The notes: generated by a model from the sequence alone, not told the origin. 54,145 nucleotides of DNA from Gemmatimonadota bacterium (GCA_007125845.1 SLCK01000061.1:1-54145), one strand, 5' to 3'. Positions 1 through 8,484 are shown, counted from the stretch's first letter. Numbers and translations: made by a program.

Positions 1-2
1 AG

Positions 3-161
3 GACCTCCGCGAGCGACTCGCCGAGCTCAATCGCGAGGTCGACGAGCTGGCGGCGATCGAGACAGACGAGTTCGAGGACCACCGGGATGGGCTGGCCGA
101 CAAGTTCGAAGACGTCACCCAGGACGTTCGGGCTCACCACTATCTGGTCCAGTGGAGCTGA
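3..161 (+). CDS. C-terminal end of an unidentified coiled-coil protein (5' cut by window)
   Basis: Only the last 52 codons are present, ending at TGA 159-161. The visible residues are strongly charged (E, D, R, K) with leucines spaced like a heptad (LRERLAELN, REVDELAAIE), so this is probably a coiled coil or amphipathic helix. No family can be named from this piece. The next gene starts 32 bp downstream on the same strand and may be cotranscribed. Confidence 0.6.
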   Translation, partial: DLRERLAELNREVDELAAIETDEFEDHRDGLADKFEDVTQDVRAHHYLVQWS

Positions 162-193
162 GCGAGCCACCGATGTCCACCGGAGGAAAGTCC

Positions 194-592
194 ATGTCGC
201 GGGTATGCACAGGCACCCTTCTCCTCATCATTTGCGCCCTCTGGGCAGGCCCGGCGCAGGCTCAGGCGATAGGGGAGCGAGAGCCCGGGTCGGGTCTCGG
301 GAGCTCGGCTGAGCTCGAAGAATCCGTGCTCGGACACGAGCTCGAGGGCGAGCGGGTCCGTGACGACCTCTCCCGCTTCCTCGAGCGGGAAGAGGTCGCA
401 ACCATCGCCCGGAACCGGGGAATCCAGCTCGATCGGGTCTCTGAGGCCGCAGCATCTCTTTCGGACGACCAGGCACAGGCGATCGCTCCCATGCTGGAGC
501 GTGCGGAGGCGGCCATGCAACGCGGCGGCACCATCACCATCAGTGTCTACACGATCATCATCATTCTACTCCTGCTGATTCTACTCACCTGA
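194..592 (+). CDS. PA2779-like small secreted protein with C-terminal membrane anchor
   Basis: A 132-residue protein. The ATG at 194 is chosen because GGAGG at 182-186 sits 7 bases upstream; in-frame ATGs at 152 and 173 lack such a site. Residues 1-25 form a signal peptide ending AQA. The middle holds a 'RDDLSRFLEREEV...RNRGI' segment followed by 'AAASLSDDQAQAI', the layout of PA2779-family proteins (in which a helical segment with the ordinal 'Lx.D' motif precedes a tail anchor). The last 15 residues are almost all I and L, a C-terminal transmembrane helix. Such proteins usually lie beside TPR or cysteine-peptidase partners; here the next gene has TPRs. Function is unknown; family assignment is moderate. 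Confidence 0.7.
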   Translation: MSRVCTGTLLLIICALWAGPAQAQAIGEREPGSGLGSSAELEESVLGHELEGERVRDDLSRFLEREEVATIARNRGIQLDRVSEAAASLSDDQAQAIAPMLERAEAAMQRGGTITISVYTIIIILLLLILLT

Positions 593-651
593 CTACCCTC
601 CTTACAGCCTTCCTCCTGGGGGCCTCGGCACCCTCCGGGACCGCCGTCGCG

Positions 652-2088
652 TTGCCCGCCGGCCCTCTCTGCGACACGCTCGTGGAGCTGGCCGTGCGGG
701 CCGCGGTCTCCGGAGACCTGGAGCGATCCGGGACGTACCTGGTGCGGGCACTCGATCGCTGCCCGCGCCATCCGGACGCCGTGCGCGAGCTGGCGGCCCT
801 GCGATTCCACCAGGGTCGCTACCCGGAGGCCGTGGAGCTGGCCGAGCGCTACCTGGCGCTGAATCCCACGTCCTCGTGGGCATGGGACGTCCTCGCCTCC
901 AGCCGATACCTCTCAGACGACCCCTTGGGAGCACTCGAGGCGTGGAATCGGATCGACCGCCCCATGTTGGCAGGGGACTCGACCCAAGGCAGATCCCTCG
1001 TCACTCCCGAGGTCCTCCTTCAAGCCGAGAGGACTCTCACCGACCTGCCCGCGGTCGACCGGGCCCGAGTCGACTACAGGCCCCTCCCCGAGGGTCGCGC
1101 CCTGCTCGATACGGCACTCGTCGTCGGCCGGCGTAACCCTCTGCGGACGGAAGAGCTGCCCGTCCACGCCTTTCGAGCCCTTCGGGGCACGGTACGCCTC
1201 ACGGCGACCGACCTCCTGAACCGCCTGGACCACTGGGAGCTTCAAGTGTCACGAGAGGGTCGCCTCGAGGAAGCCCACCTTCGGCTGACCCACCCCCTGA
1301 CCGGCCGCCGGGGACTCCTGGCCTGGGAGGCCTCGATGCGGAGGGGGACCTTCTCGCCGGCACCGGAGGCGCCCGCGTTCCGTGAGGAGGTCGCGAGCCT
1401 CCGCGCCCACTACGTCCGGCGCGCCAGCGCCAGGCTCCGTGCCGGACTTCACGTCGGGTACGACCGACGTCGAGTCGCTGGTGGTGCCGTCGCCGTCGGA
1501 GCCGTGCTGGAGCTCCAGGGCGACCCCGCCCCACGCTTCATCGGCGGCGAAGAGTTCGGCGACGGGGAGCCGCTCTGGGCGTTTCGCTGGACCAGCACCG
1601 CGTTGGTGGCATCGAGCTCCTCCGCGCACTCCCTCCTCGACGCGAGCGCCCGACGGCCGCTCGAGGGCGGTTTCGAGCTCGCCGCCCGGGCCGGAGCCGA
1701 AGGGCTCACTTCCGGTTCCCCCGTGGACCTCGGCCCGCGCTTCGGTGCAGACCGGATGGCGACTCGGTTGATGCGCGCTCGCCGTAGCGTGGATGATGAC
1801 GGGATCGTGCGATCGGCCTATCCGGGTCGCGGCTGGCTCACTGGAGGCATCGAGCTTCGACGCTGGGCGCGCGGCAGCACCGGGGGCCACCTGGGCGCCG
1901 CGGTTTTTGCCGACGCCGTCCGGGCCCTCGGTACCCGGAGACCATCCGCTCCCCGATCGGATCTTCACCTGGGCGTCGGCATTCGAATCCGCGGCCCCGC
2001 CGGACTCGGGGGAATGCGCCTCGACTGGGCGATCGATCCTGGGGCCGGCACATCCAGAGGGTCGGCGGGATGGAGCCGGCGATTCTGA
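652..2088 (+). CDS. TPR protein with C-terminal outer-membrane beta-barrel-like domain
   Basis: The frame encodes about 478 residues from a TTG at 652. A signal-peptide-like stretch (LTTLLTAFLLGAS...) lies in frame just upstream, beginning with CTG 589, which overlaps the previous stop. The true start may therefore be that CTG, as no ATG or GTG is available. Residues 1-100 form TPR-like helices (GDLERSGTYLVRAL, QGRYPEAVELAERYL). The middle has a hydrophobic-alternating region that contains RLTATDLL. The last 200 residues alternate polar and apolar residues with many glycines and end in W-S-R-R-F, typical of a barrel closing with an aromatic residue. Together with the PA2779-like gene before it, this suggests an envelope complex; the exact role is unknown. 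Confidence 0.7.
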   Translation: MPAGPLCDTLVELAVRAAVSGDLERSGTYLVRALDRCPRHPDAVRELAALRFHQGRYPEAVELAERYLALNPTSSWAWDVLASSRYLSDDPLGALEAWNRIDRPMLAGDSTQGRSLVTPEVLLQAERTLTDLPAVDRARVDYRPLPEGRALLDTALVVGRRNPLRTEELPVHAFRALRGTVRLTATDLLNRLDHWELQVSREGRLEEAHLRLTHPLTGRRGLLAWEASMRRGTFSPAPEAPAFREEVASLRAHYVRRASARLRAGLHVGYDRRRVAGGAVAVGAVLELQGDPAPRFIGGEEFGDGEPLWAFRWTSTALVASSSSAHSLLDASARRPLEGGFELAARAGAEGLTSGSPVDLGPRFGADRMATRLMRARRSVDDDGIVRSAYPGRGWLTGGIELRRWARGSTGGHLGAAVFADAVRALGTRRPSAPRSDLHLGVGIRIRGPAGLGGMRLDWAIDPGAGTSRGSAGWSRRF

Positions 2089-2129
2089 TCGGTCAATCTC
2101 CCTCGGGAAGCAGCCCTCGTCGTGTCGGA

Positions 2130-2786
2130 TCAGAGGACCCGGTCGCGGAACGTCTCCGGTGCGCGGACCATCTCGGTGAAGTTTCCGATCCAGCTCTGCC
2201 AAACCAGCGCCACACCCGCCAACACGAGCACCCACCCGGCCCCGAAAAGAACGCGACGACGCCAGGCCGGGTCGAGGCGTGCCCTTCCGGTCGCCGAGGC
2301 CCAGGCCACCGCCGCCATCACTCCCACGAAACAGACGAGAAACGCCACTGCGAAGGCGATCCCATGAGTCGGGCCAACCCTCCAGCGATTGAGAAGCAGA
2401 GGCCCCCCGATGAGGAGCCAGAATACCCATGGACTGGGCGACAGGATCGCCACGAGCGTCATACGCAGGTAGTGACTGCGAGCCTTCCCGGGGGTTCGAT
2501 TCTCCAGACTTCCGGCTCCGGACTCCCGGATGAGGCGCCACGCCATGTAGAGAAGCAGCCCTCCTCCGGCCACCCCGAGCCAACGGAGCGCGACCTCCGG
2601 GACCTGAGTCAGGACCAGAACGGAGACCAGGAGGACCGGAAGCTCGGTGCCGAGGGGGAGGAGCGCGACCGTGATCCCCTGCCTGAGACCTCTCTGCAAC
2701 GCGGTGGCGGCCACCAGCGTGAGAAAGGCCCCCGGAAGGATTCCCGCGAACAGCCCCAGAGCCGCACCCATGGCGATCGCTTCCAT
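2130..2786 (-). CDS. LysE/RhtB-family translocator
   Basis: A 218-residue integral membrane protein with about six hydrophobic segments. The N-terminal helix 'ALGLFAGILPGAFLTLVAA' corresponds to the conserved first helix of LysE-type amino-acid exporters (GxxxGxxPGP). The loop after helix 3 and the 'ILSPSPWVFWLLIGGPLL' segment also fit the family. LysE proteins export amino acids or other small solutes across the inner membrane; the substrate here cannot be read. The PGP motif is PGA in this protein, a mild deviation. Transcribed away from the M48 gene's 5' neighbour and convergent with the TPR/barrel gene; 63 bp separate it from the M48 protease gene on the same strand, so the two may share a transcript. 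Confidence 0.85.
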   Translation of the reverse strand: MEAIAMGAALGLFAGILPGAFLTLVAATALQRGLRQGITVALLPLGTELPVLLVSVLVLTQVPEVALRWLGVAGGGLLLYMAWRLIRESGAGSLENRTPGKARSHYLRMTLVAILSPSPWVFWLLIGGPLLLNRWRVGPTHGIAFAVAFLVCFVGVMAAVAWASATGRARLDPAWRRRVLFGAGWVLVLAGVALVWQSWIGNFTEMVRAPETFRDRVL

Positions 2787-2849
2787 CGTCGTCCCCCGAT
2801 TCGCGCCCGCCGGGCGGCGGAAGTCCCCTTCCGGCCCCGTCTGAGCGTG

Positions 2850-3671
2850 CTACCTCACACGATCCTGGACCGCTCGAAACTGCTGATCGTTCATCTGCAA
2901 GCCCCCGAGGCCGTCGAGCCCCGAGATCCGCTCCTCCACCCGATCGATTCGGTCGGAGACGTCCGGGTGGGTGGCGAAGAAGCGCTCCACCGTGCCGGGC
3001 TCCCGCTCCCTCAGATCGAGAAGACGCTCGAGGAGCTCGACGATTCCCTGGGGGTGATATCCCGCTCCCGGCATGAGTTCCACACCAATCTCGTCGGCCT
3101 CGAACTCCTGCGCCCTGGAGAAGCTCGCGATCGCGCCGAACGCCACGATCTCCGCGACGATCTGCCGGATGAAGCCCGGCTCCTCCCCGAGCACGGCGCT
3201 GGCGAGCAGGGCCAACCCGTATTGCTGGCTCAGGCGCTCCGTGCCGTGGCGGGCAACCCCGTGGCCCACCTCGTGCCCCATCACACCTACGAGCTCGGCG
3301 GCGCTCCCCGCCTCCTGGATCAACCCGGTGTAGACATAGACGAGTCCCCCGGGAACATTGAACGCATTGACCTGGGGGTCCTCGACCACGTGGAAACGCC
3401 ACTCCAGATCGGCCATTTCCGTCTGGGATACGAGGAGGCGCCCGATTTCGTTCACGTACTCGTTCACGACCGGGTCGTTCACAAGAGGGAGCTCCTCGGC
3501 CAGCTCGGCCTCGAACTGGCGCCCCATCTCCCACTCGTCCTCGATCGAGATGAGGTTGATCCCCCCGATCCCCAGCGTCGCGCACCCGGAAACCGAAAGG
3601 GTGAGGAGAAGTACCAGCGGAATCGCGAGGGGACCCGAGACCGACTTGGGGGAAAGGACACTGGGGTTCAT
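2850..3671 (-). CDS. M48-family zinc metalloprotease lipoprotein
   Basis: A 273-residue protein. The ATG at 3671 is preceded by AAGGAGGAGG with ideal spacing; the open frame extends further upstream but has no such site. The lipobox LSVSGC ends at Cys30, so the protein should be lipid-anchored in the envelope. HEVGH at residues 133-137 is the zinc-binding HExxH, and 'AQEFEADEIGVELM' supplies the downstream Glu ligand (ExxxD) of M48. This is the short, soluble BepA/LoiP-like type, which takes part in outer-membrane protein quality control. TM segments of the HtpX type are absent. Family call is firm; the physiological substrate is inferred. Confidence 0.92.
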   Translation of the reverse strand: MNPSVLSPKSVSGPLAIPLVLLLTLSVSGCATLGIGGINLISIEDEWEMGRQFEAELAEELPLVNDPVVNEYVNEIGRLLVSQTEMADLEWRFHVVEDPQVNAFNVPGGLVYVYTGLIQEAGSAAELVGVMGHEVGHGVARHGTERLSQQYGLALLASAVLGEEPGFIRQIVAEIVAFGAIASFSRAQEFEADEIGVELMPGAGYHPQGIVELLERLLDLREREPGTVERFFATHPDVSDRIDRVEERISGLDGLGGLQMNDQQFRAVQDRVR

Positions 3672-3744
3672 GGACCTCCTCCTTCGCAGGCTTTCGTGGG
3701 CGGGTACACGAGGTGAAATGCAAGCCGCATGCCGCACCTGAACG

Positions 3745-4794
3745 ATGAACAGACCTGAGATGTTGCCACTCCTCCTCTCCACCCTCCTCTCGGGGTGCGC
3801 CTCGACTATGGCGAACGGTCAGGATCCGTCACCGTCTCCGGACCGCGACTCGTCCTCTCTTTCGTTGGAGGATTACCGCGAGCTCTGCCGCATACCGGCC
3901 GAGGAGGAGCTGGTCGAAGAGATCCGGCAGGCACTGGAAGAGACTTCCTGCAGCGCGGTCCTCTGGGTGGACGGCCTCTTTGGTGACCGCACCGAGGTGG
4001 CCGAAGCCCGGAGGACGTCCGGAGTCGTCGAGGGGTCCGCCCTCTACAGCGAATTCGACGGAATCGATCCCGGAGGTCGACTGCGGCTTCACTACGACCT
4101 GCCGAACCTGGAGCGTCGAGCCAATGTCTTTCTCGGTCGAGGAAACGAACGGGAGGCCGTGGAGGACCGAGAAGAGCAATTCTCGCTCCGCTCCTCGCTG
4201 CCCCCTGCCGAGAGCCCGGAGCGGTGGATCACAGGCCTGGCACTCACCCCCCCAGGGCGATGGGAGGGCAACGTCCACTTGCGGGTGGGCGTTCGACCGA
4301 GCACCTCGCCGACAGCCTTCGTCCAGGGCCGCCTTCGACAGAGAATTTCGACCGGGGATTGGGCGGAATGGCGCTTTCGCCAGACCGTCTTCTGGGAGAG
4401 TGACGAAGGCGCCGGGGTCACGGTCTCGGGGCGATACCAGCGCCTCCTCGACCCGATACTCCTCCTCCATGCGAATGCCACCGGGACCCTCTCGGAGGCA
4501 TCGGAAGGCCTGCGGTGGAGGATGGAACCGTCCGTCTACCGACGATTCTCGGGCGGCAGAGTGGCGGGACTTCGTACCTTCCTCCGGGGCGAGACTTCTG
4601 CCGACGTGCCGCTGCGGGAGTACGGGATCCGCGGCGTGTACCGACGACCGCTCCTGTCTCCTTCCTTGATCGTGGAGCTCGTCGCCGGATATTCCTGGCC
4701 CAGGCAGGAGATCGCCCGACCGAGGGAGCGGTCGGTGAATCTGGGGGTTCAGCTCGAGCTCAGCTTCGGGACGCGGCCCTACACGCGGGAGTGA
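3745..4794 (+). CDS. Predicted outer-membrane protein of unknown function, lipobox-like signal
   Basis: A 349-residue protein. The N-terminus (LLLSTLLSGCAS) is a lipoprotein-type signal with Cys18. Residues 60-120 contain 'VLWVDGLFGDR' and 'DPGGRLRLHYDLPNLERRANVFLGR', which I recall as hallmarks of a proteobacterial family of uncharacterised surface proteins. From about residue 150 the chain shows regular alternation and turns consistent with a beta barrel (VHLRVGVRPS, WRFRQTVFW, LGVQLELSFG). The last 16 bp overlap the 3' end of the convergent DedA gene. The divergent M48 gene starts 73 bp away, so the two share a promoter region. No enzyme motif was seen. Confidence 0.75.
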   Translation: MNRPEMLPLLLSTLLSGCASTMANGQDPSPSPDRDSSSLSLEDYRELCRIPAEEELVEEIRQALEETSCSAVLWVDGLFGDRTEVAEARRTSGVVEGSALYSEFDGIDPGGRLRLHYDLPNLERRANVFLGRGNEREAVEDREEQFSLRSSLPPAESPERWITGLALTPPGRWEGNVHLRVGVRPSTSPTAFVQGRLRQRISTGDWAEWRFRQTVFWESDEGAGVTVSGRYQRLLDPILLLHANATGTLSEASEGLRWRMEPSVYRRFSGGRVAGLRTFLRGETSADVPLREYGIRGVYRRPLLSPSLIVELVAGYSWPRQEIARPRERSVNLGVQLELSFGTRPYTRE

Positions 4795-6149
4795 GTGGCC
4801 TCGACGCTTGAACCGAGGCCGTCCTCGAACAGAGCCCTGGGGAGCTCAACGGCCGTGGCCCAACCCATTCCCAGGGCGACGCCCAGCGCGATCCCCGAGG
4901 GCGCCGCCCAGCCCGCAATCACCGATGCGAGGGCGACCGTGCACAGCACGAAGGTACCTACACCCGCGGTCGCCACTGACGGGCCCCACCCCCACCCGCG
5001 GGCGGCGGCGGCCGTCGTGTGAACGAGGAGAGTGGCGGCGACGGCCACGGACACTGCGGGATACTCCGCTCCGGGGACGATGCCCTCCAGGACCATCCGA
5101 TCCAGGACGTAGGCGCCCGCACCAGCCCCGACCAGCCCAACGCCTATGCGCACGGCGGCTCCCGTCCCCTGCCACCACGCCAGGATCGAGGCCAGCGGTA
5201 GCGCCAGCCCGAGGACGCCGGGCCAGTGGAAGGCCCGGAGCCCGGCCCTGGCGAACTGAACGGCCTCGTCGGTGCGGGTGGCCACCATCCATTCGAGAAC
5301 CGGGAAATCGATCAGCGCCAACCCCCGTACGGCCGCCGTCTGACTCATGACCACCCCCACACCCCACACGGCACCCACCAGCGCCACGAACCCGATCGTC
5401 AGGTTGAGCCCGCGGGCGAGTCGAGGATCGAACCGCCGGGCGAGCCACGCAAAGGTCTGGGCACTCCGCCTAGCCAACCGCTCGGTTCCAGTCACGCGCA
5501 CCACGAAACGAACCGTGGCCTGCACCCTCCGCTGATTCGCCGCGACCCGCGCAGCCACCCACCGGATCACGAATGCCACGAGAGCCAGGATGAGGACGAA
5601 GAGCGCGGCGGTGCCGGCGACCTCCTGCAGAAGCTCCCACGACTCGCCGAGTAGGTAGCCAAGCGCGATCCACACCGACGCCCAGAGGACCGTCGCGGGC
5701 AGATCAAAAAGGAGGTAGCGCCGATAGGTGAGCTGCGAGGCCCCGGCGAGAAAAGGCACGACGATCCGCGTCGGCGTCGTCAGGCGGCCGAAGACGATCG
5801 CCCATTCGCCCCGCTTGTCCATGAAGAGCTGAGCCCTTGCGATCGCGGAACCGAACACCGTCTGGAGTGGCCCCCACTCCAGGATCCCGCTTCCCCACCT
5901 CCGACCCAGAAGATAGCCCGTGGCGTTTCCCACCAACGTGCCGGCGACGACGGCCATCCCGAGCCACCCGGCCCCCACCTGCCCACGGGAAGCCAGAATT
6001 CCGCCTGCAGCCACGGCCAACTCTCCCGGAGTGATGAACCCCAGAAAGAACGCGGCCTCTGCCCAGCAGAGGACGCCCAATGTCGTGTACACTGTGACCG
6101 GAGAGAGATTGAGGAGGATCTCGAGGATCTCCTCCCCGAGATTGTTCAT
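4779..6149 (-). CDS. DedA-family membrane protein fused to a catalytically dead PAP2-like domain
   Basis: A 456-residue membrane protein; ATG at 6149 follows GGAGG. Residues 1-200 are DedA/SNARE-associated: 'GFITPGELAVAAGGILASRG' and 'FGRLTTPTRIVVPFLAGAS' match the E.x.PGE and GRxxPxxR motifs of this half-transporter family (undecaprenyl-phosphate or phospholipid flipping). Residues 235-456 have the helix pattern of a PAP2 phosphatase, as in the known DedA-PAP2 fusions, but the catalytic signatures (KX6RP, PSGH, SRxxxxxHxxxD) are replaced by 'DRMVLEGIVPGAEYPAVSV' and 'ASVIAGWAAPSGIALG'. The domain is therefore probably a structural or substrate-holding unit, not a phosphatase. It overlaps the convergent upstream gene by 16 bp. 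Confidence 0.85.
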   Translation of the reverse strand: MNNLGEEILEILLNLSPVTVYTTLGVLCWAEAAFFLGFITPGELAVAAGGILASRGQVGAGWLGMAVVAGTLVGNATGYLLGRRWGSGILEWGPLQTVFGSAIARAQLFMDKRGEWAIVFGRLTTPTRIVVPFLAGASQLTYRRYLLFDLPATVLWASVWIALGYLLGESWELLQEVAGTAALFVLILALVAFVIRWVAARVAANQRRVQATVRFVVRVTGTERLARRSAQTFAWLARRFDPRLARGLNLTIGFVALVGAVWGVGVVMSQTAAVRGLALIDFPVLEWMVATRTDEAVQFARAGLRAFHWPGVLGLALPLASILAWWQGTGAAVRIGVGLVGAGAGAYVLDRMVLEGIVPGAEYPAVSVAVAATLLVHTTAAAARGWGWGPSVATAGVGTFVLCTVALASVIAGWAAPSGIALGVALGMGWATAVELPRALFEDGLGSSVEATHSRV

Positions 6150-6302
6150 CCCCTACCTCCGTCCCTCTCGGCAAATGCACGTGGGGCGGCGGCGGCAAGC
6201 CCAAGTGCCGAAAGAAATCGGTGGGGATCTCCGAGACAAACCGCCTCGGAAGCGTGGGAAGTCGTTCTCATGATCTGAGGATATCAGGTGCCCGGGCAGC
6301 GG

Positions 6303-6833
6303 TCACCTTGGGCGGCGGAGCTCCAGGTTCCCCGTGTCGCCAGCCCTCGTGACCAGAGTCACCGTCCTCGACCCCATCGAGGCCTCGGTATCGACCGACA
6401 AGGCGCGCCCCATGTCGATCCCCTCGTCGTCCCCGGGATCCGGCCGCCTCTCGAAGGTGACCTCTACCCGGTAGGTGTCGGGCGGAAGGCGGATGTCCTC
6501 CAGGACGTACAGGGGCCGATCTCCACGGGCCCCTCCACCTTCGACGACCTGCTCGAGGTGAAGCTCCCCGTTCAACCGCAGCTGCAGGTCGTATGCGGGA
6601 AGGGGCCCCACGCAGGCGTCCGGGTTCCTCATGTGGACCGGCAACTGATCGAGGTCGTCCCGACCCCGCGTGGGACATTCTCCCACCTCCTGGCTACGAA
6701 CCCGCCAGCTCAGGCGAAGGATGGCGTCCTCGGAATCTTCCGCCGCCACCGGAAACTGGGACAGGGCTCCAACGATGGTTGCAACGGCGAGCAACACGGC
6801 GATTCCGGCCACCCATCGAATCAGCTCCATCAT
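6303..6833 (-). CDS. Single-pass periplasmic protein of unknown function in the respiratory cluster
   Basis: A 176-residue protein with an N-terminal membrane anchor (residues 5-25) and a soluble domain of short beta strands containing two cysteines (GECPTR, NPDACVG) that could form a disulfide. 'LPPDTYRVEVTFERRPDPGDD' suggests an Ig-like or carbohydrate-binding-type sandwich. Its ATG overlaps the stop of the cytochrome b fusion gene (ATGATGG), which indicates translational coupling, so it probably serves that complex, for example as an assembly factor or accessory subunit. I do not recognise the family. Confidence 0.75.
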   Translation of the reverse strand: MMELIRWVAGIAVLLAVATIVGALSQFPVAAEDSEDAILRLSWRVRSQEVGECPTRGRDDLDQLPVHMRNPDACVGPLPAYDLQLRLNGELHLEQVVEGGGARGDRPLYVLEDIRLPPDTYRVEVTFERRPDPGDDEGIDMGRALSVDTEASMGSRTVTLVTRAGDTGNLELRRPR

Positions 6834-8419
6834 GGTAGAATCCCTCGCTTCAGGTCGGGTTCTTCATGGGGCGGGATCTCACACTCGGTGTCGATCTCGA
6901 TATCCTCCTCTCTGTCCGCCGCCGCGCGTTCGCGCGCCTGGTCCTGGAACTCCCGAAGCTGGACGAGCAGTCCACCCCGGTCCGCCGCTCCGATGTTGAG
7001 ATACCTCACCCTCTCCCGATCCACCCTCTCCTTGAGCTCGGCCTCTCGGCCATGAAAGAGCCTCTCCTCAGTCCAGGCGGGCCCCTCCCGATTCCAGCAG
7101 TCCCGCTCAGGGCAGGAGGCGATCATGACCCCTCCGACGCCCGCACGAACCATGAACTCCACGACCGACGTATGCAGATTCCCGACGCAGTCCAACGAAT
7201 AGAGCCAAGCCCCCTGGAACTGCTCCCCGTTCAAGCGGCCACCGACGCCCAGGCCGCATACGACGAGCACGATCTCGTCAGACGCGGGCGATCGCTCGGA
7301 GAGGAAGGACCGCACCTGGTCGATTTGGTCCCTCCCCCGCCGGTCCGGTGGACCGACGCCCATCGGCGCACACGATCCAGAGCAGATCCCGCAACTCACG
7401 CACAGCGCCGGATTCACCTTGGCGACCAGCCCGTCCCGGCCATCCGTCCGCGGCATCATGGAAATCGCCTCGTACGGACAGTCGAAGAAGCACTGCTCGC
7501 AGCCCACGCAGTGCCGCTCGTTCACCCATGAGGCCTCCGGGCGGTGTCGCTTCGGGGGCCGGGTCCAGAGGGGAGCGAGGAACGCGATCGCTGTGAAACC
7601 CCCTCCCATCAACCACACCGCCCATGCGGGCATCCGCCACGTGATGGGCAGCCAGAAGTTGTAGAACCAGTTCAGGGGAATCGCCTCGGGAATAATCCCC
7701 GGGTCCGCTCGAGGTGCCAGGTCCGCCGGCCAGAGCACGGCCAGTGCGGTCAGGCCCGCTACGAGGGCCCAGGTCAGGCGACGGGGGGGAAGCAGCTTCG
7801 GCCGCGCGAGCCGGGAGACGTGGAGATAGAGGAATAGCGCTATGCCCAACGGCAGCGCGATGTGCAGGAAATAGTTCAGAAAGAAGAAGGCGCCCGGCAG
7901 AGGCTGCTCGCCCGCGAACGTCCGCGAGATCGGTTCGGAGAAGATCGGCAGGGCGTCCAGGAACCTCGCCCCCTCGCGCGCGAGGGCTTCCCCCTGCACG
8001 TCCCACACCATCACGAATCCGGTCCACCCGATGAGCAGGAAGATTCCCGTCAGGACGAGGCCCGACACCCAAGCCAGCGCGCGCGCCCCCCAACTTCGCC
8101 CCCGGACGAGCATTCGCACCCCGTGCACCGCGATTGCGATCACGGCGGCATCGGACGCATAGCGGTGGAGCGATCGGATCCATCGGCCGGTCCACACCTG
8201 ATCGTCGATGCGGGCCACCGACTCGTAGGGAGCCCCGATCCGGTAGAAGAGGAGCAAGTAGATCCCGGTGACGAGCAGAACGACAAAGAGCGCCACCGCG
8301 ATCGGTCCACTCTGATAGAGAGGGTTGTAGCGGGAACCATAGAGTCGATCAAAGACGTGGTCGAGTCGGGAAAGACCGCGGCCGAGCATGCCGAACGCCG
8401 TCTGGACTGGAGTGACCAT
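6830..8419 (-). CDS. Cytochrome b fused to 2[4Fe-4S] ferredoxin and MvhD/FlpD-type iron-sulfur domain
   Basis: A 529-residue fusion from ATG 8419 (a TTG five codons upstream is the alternative; neither has a good Shine-Dalgarno site). Residues 1-215 are a cytochrome b N-terminal domain with four to five helices; two His pairs spaced 14 apart (H85/H99 and H186/H200) are the axial ligands for two b hemes. A further helix pair follows at 220-285. Residues 300-355 hold two [4Fe-4S] motifs (C304xxC307xxC310xxxC314P and C340xxC343xxC346xxxC350). Residues 383-480 match the hydrogenase delta subunit MvhD/FlpD: C388, 'DCVGNLHTS' with C411, and 'ASCPERDCW' with C436 and C441. The design implies electron flow between the quinone pool and a soluble iron-sulfur partner. 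It is divergent from the heme-copper operon, 143 bp away. Confidence 0.9.
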   Translation of the reverse strand: MVTPVQTAFGMLGRGLSRLDHVFDRLYGSRYNPLYQSGPIAVALFVVLLVTGIYLLLFYRIGAPYESVARIDDQVWTGRWIRSLHRYASDAAVIAIAVHGVRMLVRGRSWGARALAWVSGLVLTGIFLLIGWTGFVMVWDVQGEALAREGARFLDALPIFSEPISRTFAGEQPLPGAFFFLNYFLHIALPLGIALFLYLHVSRLARPKLLPPRRLTWALVAGLTALAVLWPADLAPRADPGIIPEAIPLNWFYNFWLPITWRMPAWAVWLMGGGFTAIAFLAPLWTRPPKRHRPEASWVNERHCVGCEQCFFDCPYEAISMMPRTDGRDGLVAKVNPALCVSCGICSGSCAPMGVGPPDRRGRDQIDQVRSFLSERSPASDEIVLVVCGLGVGGRLNGEQFQGAWLYSLDCVGNLHTSVVEFMVRAGVGGVMIASCPERDCWNREGPAWTEERLFHGREAELKERVDRERVRYLNIGAADRGGLLVQLREFQDQARERAAADREEDIEIDTECEIPPHEEPDLKRGILP

Positions 8420-8464
8420 GGAATCGATTCCCAAAGGAGGCCCGAGTATTCACGACCTTGCACG

Positions 8465-8484
8465 AATACGAACTAAGCCGTATT
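8465..8484. promoter_or_regulatory. Inverted repeat AATACG-N8-CGTATT in the divergent promoter region
   Basis: Perfect 6-bp arms (8465-8470 and 8479-8484) lie between the start of the cytochrome b fusion gene and the small subunit gene that opens the heme-copper operon. A dimeric regulator controlling both directions is the simplest reading. The sequence does not match the FNR/DNR site TTGAT-N4-ATCAA, so the regulator is unknown. Confidence 0.4.

Noticed and set aside
1249-3723. Very long open frames antisense to or out of frame with known genes (e.g. minus 1249-3723, plus 2070-3716, minus 26067-28043, minus 28040-29734, minus 52057-53937)
   Set aside because: They are stop-poor shadows caused by high GC; their translations are Arg/Gly/Pro-rich or biased, show no family motif, and each lies over a gene with clear motifs.
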